Positions 13,851 to 17,516 of a DNA stretch of 17,516 bases are shown here, in pieces (the stretch's first letter is position 1; every line of letters begins with the position of its first letter). This DNA is from Clostridium sp. CAG:1013. GTDB taxonomy: Bacteria; Bacillota; Clostridia; Oscillospirales; Acutalibacteraceae. A program made the translations under genes and the position numbers. Location of the stretch: the NCBI GenBank assembly GCA_000432995.1, contig HF972677.1, forward strand, positions 5,020 through 22,535, in the 5' to 3' direction. Under the pieces are notes generated by a model that saw only the letters and a list, made by a program, of their open reading frames with translations, made no database searches and had not been told where the DNA came from.

Positions 13851-15056
13851 ATGCAGATCAAACGACAGCTTTTCTTTTTGCACATTTACAACTTTCTCTT
13901 CTCTCTGCGGATCGCCGACGGGGTATGGGTGGTGTTCCTTCTCTCACGGGGATTTTCCCTGGCCCAGGTAGGACTGGCGGAAGGCATCTTCCATGTAGTC
14001 AGCTTTCTCTGCGAGGTCCCCAGCGGCATGGCCGCCGACCTGCTGGGACGAAAGCGCACCTTGGTGATCTCCAGCCTGTGCGGCGTCTGCTCCGCCCTGC
14101 TGATGGCTTTCAGCCAAGACTTTTGGGGCGTGTGCCTTTCCATGGCGTGTCAGGCGTTGATGTATAACTTCTGTTCCGGCACTCAGGAAGCCCTCACCTA
14201 CGACAGTCTGAAAGCCGTAGGCAGTGAGGACACCTACCTGAAACATAATTCCTGGCTGGGAATCTCCGCCTATGTGTCCGTCTCTCTCAGCAGCCTGCTG
14301 GGAGGCGTGGCAGCCCTGCTAGGATTTTTCCCCGCCTACGCCATCACCGCCACCTGCTCTGCCATCTGCGGCATGTCGGCTCTGGCCCTGACGGAGCCTT
14401 TGGTGACGGAAGCCCAGCGCCAGCGGACTCAGCATCCTTTCTCCCAGCTTGGACCCAGGCTGAAAGAACACATCTTCCGGAGTTTCTCCTTCCTCAAAAA
14501 CAATCCCCGTTCAGCCTGCAAGATCCTGGCAAGCGGCGCTGCGGCGGCGCCCATTTATCTCACCTTCATGTATTCCCAGCAGCATCTGTTGGACGGTGGG
14601 CTGTCTCCCCTGTTTCTGGGGGCGGCGCTGATGCTTCTCCGCCTGTCCGGTGCTGCGGGCATGGCCTTAGGTGCCCGGGTGAAGGTAAGGCTTTTCCCCT
14701 GTGCGCTCTTCTGTGCCCTGTGCTGCGCGGGAGGCACCTTCCTGGCAGGGACCTTCTGGTGGCCTTTGGCCCTGTTGGGAGGAGTTCTGGCACAATGTGC
14801 TGAAAGCCTGCTTGAACTTCGGCTGGACGCCTCCCTCAACGACGATTTTCCCAGTGACCAGCGAGCTACTCTTGTCAGCGTCAGCAGCATGGTGTACAGT
14901 CTGTTTATGATCGCTGCCAGCCCGGTTTCTGGGGCGGTGGGGGATGCTTTTGGTTCTCAGTGGTCTTTCTGGACGTTGGGGATCGCCCTGCTGATCTTGA
15001 CTCTGGCAGGCGGGACGATCTACCGGATCCTTTTCAAAAACAAGTCAAAAACCTGA
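13851..15056 (+). CDS. Major facilitator superfamily exporter
   Basis: A 401-residue MFS permease with about 12 hydrophobic segments. The N-terminal half has the family motif A in the loop between helices 2 and 3 (GMAADLLGRKRT, about 59-70), preceded by AEGIFHVVSFLCEVPSG, which is typical of drug-efflux-like MFS proteins of Firmicutes. The C-terminal part contains LDASLNDDFPSDQRATLVSVSSM, also conserved in that subgroup. The ATG at 13851 has only a weak GGA 9 bases upstream. The attenuator-like leader suggests induced expression, for example by a translation-targeting compound. The substrate is unknown. A strong terminator follows, so the gene is its own unit. Confidence 0.88.
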   Translation: MQIKRQLFFLHIYNFLFSLRIADGVWVVFLLSRGFSLAQVGLAEGIFHVVSFLCEVPSGMAADLLGRKRTLVISSLCGVCSALLMAFSQDFWGVCLSMACQALMYNFCSGTQEALTYDSLKAVGSEDTYLKHNSWLGISAYVSVSLSSLLGGVAALLGFFPAYAITATCSAICGMSALALTEPLVTEAQRQRTQHPFSQLGPRLKEHIFRSFSFLKNNPRSACKILASGAAAAPIYLTFMYSQQHLLDGGLSPLFLGAALMLLRLSGAAGMALGARVKVRLFPCALFCALCCAGGTFLAGTFWWPLALLGGVLAQCAESLLELRLDASLNDDFPSDQRATLVSVSSMVYSLFMIAASPVSGAVGDAFGSQWSFWTLGIALLILTLAGGTIYRILFKNKSKT

Positions 15057-15062
15057 CATGGC

Positions 15063-15105
15063 AAAGCGGTGTGAGTTTTTTCCTCACACCGCTTTTTCTT
15101 TTTTC
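15063..15105 (+). terminator. Strong intrinsic terminator after the MFS gene
   Basis: AAAGCGGTGTGAG (15063-15075) pairs perfectly with CTCACACCGCTTT (15083-15095) around a 7-base T-rich loop, followed by a long T-rich run. The 13-bp perfect stem separates the MFS unit from the next gene. Confidence 0.92.
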
Positions 15106-15112
15106 GCAAGTG

Positions 15113-15121
15113 TGGTATCAT
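15113..15121 (+). promoter_or_regulatory. Possible extended -10 promoter of the membrane-protein/HIT gene
   Basis: TGGTATCAT is an extended -10 (TG, one base, TATCAT with 5 of 6 matches) about 40 bases before the ATG at 15161 and just after the MFS terminator. No good -35 is seen. Confidence 0.4.
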
Positions 15122-15160
15122 AGTCAAAACCGCTCATACTGCTTGGAAAAGAGGAAAACT

Positions 15161-15823
15161 ATGGCAACGAAAAAACATCCGAGACCCACACGGGAAGAGC
15201 GCCGGCAGCATTCCCGGGAGACTCGTCAGCAGATGCGGGGAGAGATCCGCCAGCATCCTGTTCTTTTTACCACCTATGTGGTGCTGCGGGCCCTGGTCAT
15301 TGCCGTGATGGTCCTGGAGATCTTCAACGGAGAATACTACAACGTGTTCCTGTGCGGCCTGACCCTGGTACTGTTCATGATCCCCACCTTCGTGGAACGC
15401 CGGCTTCACATCGACGTGCCAAACACGCTGGAAATCATCATCTTGCTGTTCATTTTTTCCGCAGAGATCTTGGGAGAGATCCAGGAGTACTACCTGACTT
15501 TCCCATTCTGGGACACCATGCTCCACACCATGAACGGCTTTTTGATGGCCGCCATTGGCATCGCCATGGTGGATATCCTCAACCGATCCCGGAAATTTAA
15601 GGTCCGCCTTTCCCCAGCCTTTGTGGCCTTGGTGGCGTTCTGCTTTTCCATGACCATCGGCGTGCTTTGGGAATTTTTCGAGTATGGCATGGATTACTTT
15701 TTCCACACCGACATGCAGAAAGACGTGTGGCTCAACGCCATCTCCTCCGTATCCCTTAACCCCGACGGCCATAACGATGCTGTACGGGTAGTGATGGACA
15801 GCGTGGTAGTCAACGGAGAATAG
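15161..15823 (+). CDS. Polytopic membrane protein, ended early by an in-frame TAG
   Basis: A 220-residue product with a basic N-terminus (RPTREERRQHSRETRQQ) and about five hydrophobic helices, including TLEIIILLFIFSAEILGEI and MLHTMNGFLMAAIGIAMVDI, then FCFSMTIGVLWEFFEYGMD. This resembles a family of uncharacterised Clostridial membrane proteins (DUF2238-like). GAGG lies 6 bases before the ATG at 15161; open sequence upstream belongs to the MFS gene. From memory of the family, its members continue after VVNGE with a GYLDIGL.DTMKDL..NFIGA segment and one more helix. Exactly that sequence follows here in the same frame, after a TAG at 15821. The product is therefore truncated, or the TAG is read through. 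Confidence 0.75.
   Translation: MATKKHPRPTREERRQHSRETRQQMRGEIRQHPVLFTTYVVLRALVIAVMVLEIFNGEYYNVFLCGLTLVLFMIPTFVERRLHIDVPNTLEIIILLFIFSAEILGEIQEYYLTFPFWDTMLHTMNGFLMAAIGIAMVDILNRSRKFKVRLSPAFVALVAFCFSMTIGVLWEFFEYGMDYFFHTDMQKDVWLNAISSVSLNPDGHNDAVRVVMDSVVVNGE
15821..15823 (+). other. In-frame amber codon inside a membrane-protein/HIT reading frame
   Basis: Codon 221 of the frame starting at 15161 is TAG. The next codons (TGG CCC GGT TAT CTT GAT ATC GGC...) encode WPGYLDIGLHDTMKDLL, which is family sequence in the same frame, and the frame stays open to 16507. A single change from GAG, CAG or TGG would create the TAG. All 13 other complete genes in the window end in TGA or TAA. Confidence 0.7.
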
Positions 15824-15859
15824 TGGCCCGGTTATCTTGATATCGGCCTGCACGACACC

Positions 15860-16507
15860 ATGAAAGATCTGTTGGTGAACTTCATCGGCGCGGTGATCTT
15901 CTCCATCATCGGAGCGCTATACATTATGGGACGGGGCAAAGGACGTTTCGCGCCCCGATTCATCCCCCGGCTGAAAGAGGAAGAGCTTCCTCCCCCGCCG
16001 GAAGAACCCGGCCTGCTGGATCCCATCCCCTTGGCTTCCCCAGAGGATGTGGACGCGTCAGAGGAGCCTCAGGAGGACTGCCCGTTTTGCAGAATCATCC
16101 ATGGACAAGACCCCTGCTACAAGATCTATGAGGATGAACACACTTTGGCATTTTTGGATACTGCCGGTGACGCGGAAGGCCATACCCTGGTGGTCCCCAA
16201 AGCCCATGTGGTCTCCCTGATGAAATGCCGTGAGGAAACGGCCCTCCAGACCGTGGCTACCGTGCGACTGGTAGCGGAACACTACGTAAAGGACTGCGGC
16301 TACGACGGTGTAAACGTGCTCAGCGCCAGCGGAAAGAGCGCCCAGCAGTCGGTACCCCATCTGCACTTCCACATCATCCCCCGCAGAGCCGGAGATAAGC
16401 TCAACGTATGGCCTTCCCTGGGCAAGGATGACAGCGACTTGGAGGAGATCCGCCAGCGGCTGCAACTCCCTTCTGCCAAGCAGGAAGCACCCGATCAAGA
16501 ATTATAA
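15860..16507 (+). CDS. HIT-family protein fused to the C-terminal helix of the preceding membrane protein
   Basis: Starting from the first ATG after the amber codon this is 215 residues. It holds one membrane helix (4-23), the basic segment RFAPRFIPRLKEE, an acidic proline-rich linker (41-73) and a HIT domain (about 72-185). The HIT domain has the Cys pair CPFC (C74, C77) and the catalytic triad HLHFH (167-171) followed by IIPR. HIT proteins hydrolyse nucleoside phosphoramidates or dinucleoside polyphosphates; most are soluble and free-standing. No RBS precedes the ATG at 15860, and none suits an internal start before CPFC, so expression may depend on the upstream frame. Read as one 448-codon gene, it would be a membrane-anchored HIT enzyme. 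The carboxylesterase follows after 24 bases. Confidence 0.8.
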   Translation: MKDLLVNFIGAVIFSIIGALYIMGRGKGRFAPRFIPRLKEEELPPPPEEPGLLDPIPLASPEDVDASEEPQEDCPFCRIIHGQDPCYKIYEDEHTLAFLDTAGDAEGHTLVVPKAHVVSLMKCREETALQTVATVRLVAEHYVKDCGYDGVNVLSASGKSAQQSVPHLHFHIIPRRAGDKLNVWPSLGKDDSDLEEIRQRLQLPSAKQEAPDQEL

Positions 16508-16531
16508 AATAAAAATAAGGAGGAAACACAC

Positions 16532-17516
16532 ATGAACACCTGTGTCACCACAAAACAGGGCCCCATTCAAGGCGGTCTGAGTCAGGACGGAAACACGGTC
16601 ATTTTTAAGGGTGTGCCCTACGCCCAGCCCCCGGTGGGGGAACTGCGGTTCCGCCGTCCTCAGGAACACGATCCCTGGACCGAGCCCTTGGATTGCACTG
16701 CTTTTTCTGCCCGGTGCCCCCAGGCAGAGCTTGCCTCTATGGAGTTTTACGGCAAGGAATTCTATGACGTGATGATTCCTCCTTGGAACGAGGACTGCCT
16801 CTATCTAAACATCTGGACCCCCGCAGGAGCTGATTCCGACTCCAAACTTCCGGTTCTGTTCTGGATTCACGGCGGCGCATTCATGCACGGCTGCGGCACG
16901 GAGAAGGAATTCGACGGGGAAGGCTACGCCAAAAAAGGCGTGGTGCTGGTAACCATCAACTACCGGGTGAACGCCTTTGGCTTCTTCGCCCACCCCGATC
17001 TGGAAAAGGAAAATCCTCAGGGTGTTTCCGGCAACTACGGCATCCTGGATCAGATCTTCGCATTGAAATGGGTGCGGGAGAACATCGGCGCTTTTGGCGG
17101 CGACCCGGATAAGATCACCCTGTCTGGACAGTCTGCCGGCTGCATGAGCGTTCAGGCTATCATCTCCTCTCCCCTTTCTAAGGGGATGATGCGGGGTGCC
17201 ATCCTCCAAAGCGGAGGCGGCATCCAGGCCCTCCACGAGACCCCCGACAAGGAACAGCTGTGGGAGACTTCCCGAAAACTGATGACCTACCTGGGCGTAT
17301 CCACCGTGGAAGAGCTGCGGCGCGTCCCTGCGGAAAAGCTGCGGGATGGGGCATACGCGGTACAGGGTCCCAGCCTGAGCTGGTCTCCCCATGTGGATGG
17401 CTGGCTGCTGCCTGATACCACAGACCGTCTGGCGGAGCGGGGAGAAATCCACGACATCGCCTACATGATCGGTTCCACCGGAGACGATATTGGCGGGCAG
17501 TCCCTGCTCCAGGAAG
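16532..17516 (+). CDS. Type-B carboxylesterase / lipase (3' end cut by window)
   Basis: The first 328 residues of a carboxylesterase of the alpha/beta-hydrolase fold (para-nitrobenzyl-esterase-like, about 500 residues when complete). Visible are the N-terminal family signature VIFKGVPYAQPPVGELRFRRPQ, EDCLYLNIWTP (87-97), the oxyanion-hole HGGAF (113-117), GNYGILDQIFALKWVRENI (168-186) and the nucleophile elbow GQSAG with Ser201. The acid and His of the triad are expected downstream of the window. GGAGG lies 8 bases before the ATG. No signal peptide is seen, so it should be cytosolic. It probably shares a transcript with the HIT gene. The natural ester substrate is unknown. Confidence 0.93.
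   Translation, partial: MNTCVTTKQGPIQGGLSQDGNTVIFKGVPYAQPPVGELRFRRPQEHDPWTEPLDCTAFSARCPQAELASMEFYGKEFYDVMIPPWNEDCLYLNIWTPAGADSDSKLPVLFWIHGGAFMHGCGTEKEFDGEGYAKKGVVLVTINYRVNAFGFFAHPDLEKENPQGVSGNYGILDQIFALKWVRENIGAFGGDPDKITLSGQSAGCMSVQAIISSPLSKGMMRGAILQSGGGIQALHETPDKEQLWETSRKLMTYLGVSTVEELRRVPAEKLRDGAYAVQGPSLSWSPHVDGWLLPDTTDRLAERGEIHDIAYMIGSTGDDIGGQSLLQE

Noticed and set aside
13701..13883. 60-codon minus-strand frame across the MFS leader
   Set aside because: It overlaps the terminator, the inverted repeat and the MFS start, has no RBS, begins with a non-ATG codon and resembles nothing recognisable.
14960..15160. N-terminal extension of the membrane protein upstream of 15161
   Set aside because: It is out-of-frame sequence of the MFS gene plus its terminator; a good RBS precedes 15161.

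Overview
The window looks like chromosomal DNA of an endospore-forming, GC-rich member of the Clostridia, probably of the Oscillospiraceae (Flavonifractor/Lawsonibacter-like). That placement is an inference from spoIIR, the Gram-positive AddAB recombinase, a UPF0237/UPF0210 gene pair and strong AGGAGG-type ribosome binding sites. No rRNA, tRNA, CRISPR array, insertion sequence or phage gene is visible. Two genes are cut by the window edges: addA on the left and a carboxylesterase on the right.

Layout. (1) 1-4438, minus strand: addB then addA, overlapping by 8 bases, encoding the helicase-nuclease for double-strand break repair, with a promoter at about 4563-4590. (2) 4598-5224, minus: spoIIR, the forespore signal for sigma-E activation, behind a candidate sigma-F/sigma-G-type promoter. 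(3) 5381-6223, plus: an ArsP_2-type heavy-metal/manganese transporter, ended by a hairpin terminator. (4) 6295-6975, minus: an SdpI/DUF1648 membrane protein with a clear sigma-A promoter. (5) 7086-10803, minus: a tight run of an Lrp/AsnC regulator, a class I aminotransferase, a DUF362-ferredoxin protein and ispE, with overlaps of 8 and 4 bases and then a 61-base gap, ended by a terminator. (6) 10871-11704, minus: a PHP-type histidinol-phosphatase. (7) 11893-13580, plus: the UPF0237 (ACT) and UPF0210 gene pair behind a strong promoter. (8) 13588-15056, plus: a promoter, a 15-codon leader ORF, a candidate antiterminator/terminator pair and an MFS exporter. (9) 15161-16507, plus: a polytopic membrane protein interrupted by one in-frame TAG, whose reading frame continues into the last membrane helix and a fused HIT domain. 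(10) 16532-end, plus: a type-B carboxylesterase.

How the parts work together. Most genes are housekeeping: DNA repair, sporulation, isoprenoid precursors, amino-acid metabolism and metal homeostasis. Two places deserve attention. The first is the leader before the MFS gene, which has the architecture of a ribosome-mediated transcription attenuator: strong promoter, ideal SD, WKW-containing mini-peptide, a mutually exclusive hairpin and a strong terminator. The second is the membrane-protein/HIT fusion, where a single amber codon divides an otherwise undecayed 448-codon frame. No other complete gene in the window ends in TAG.
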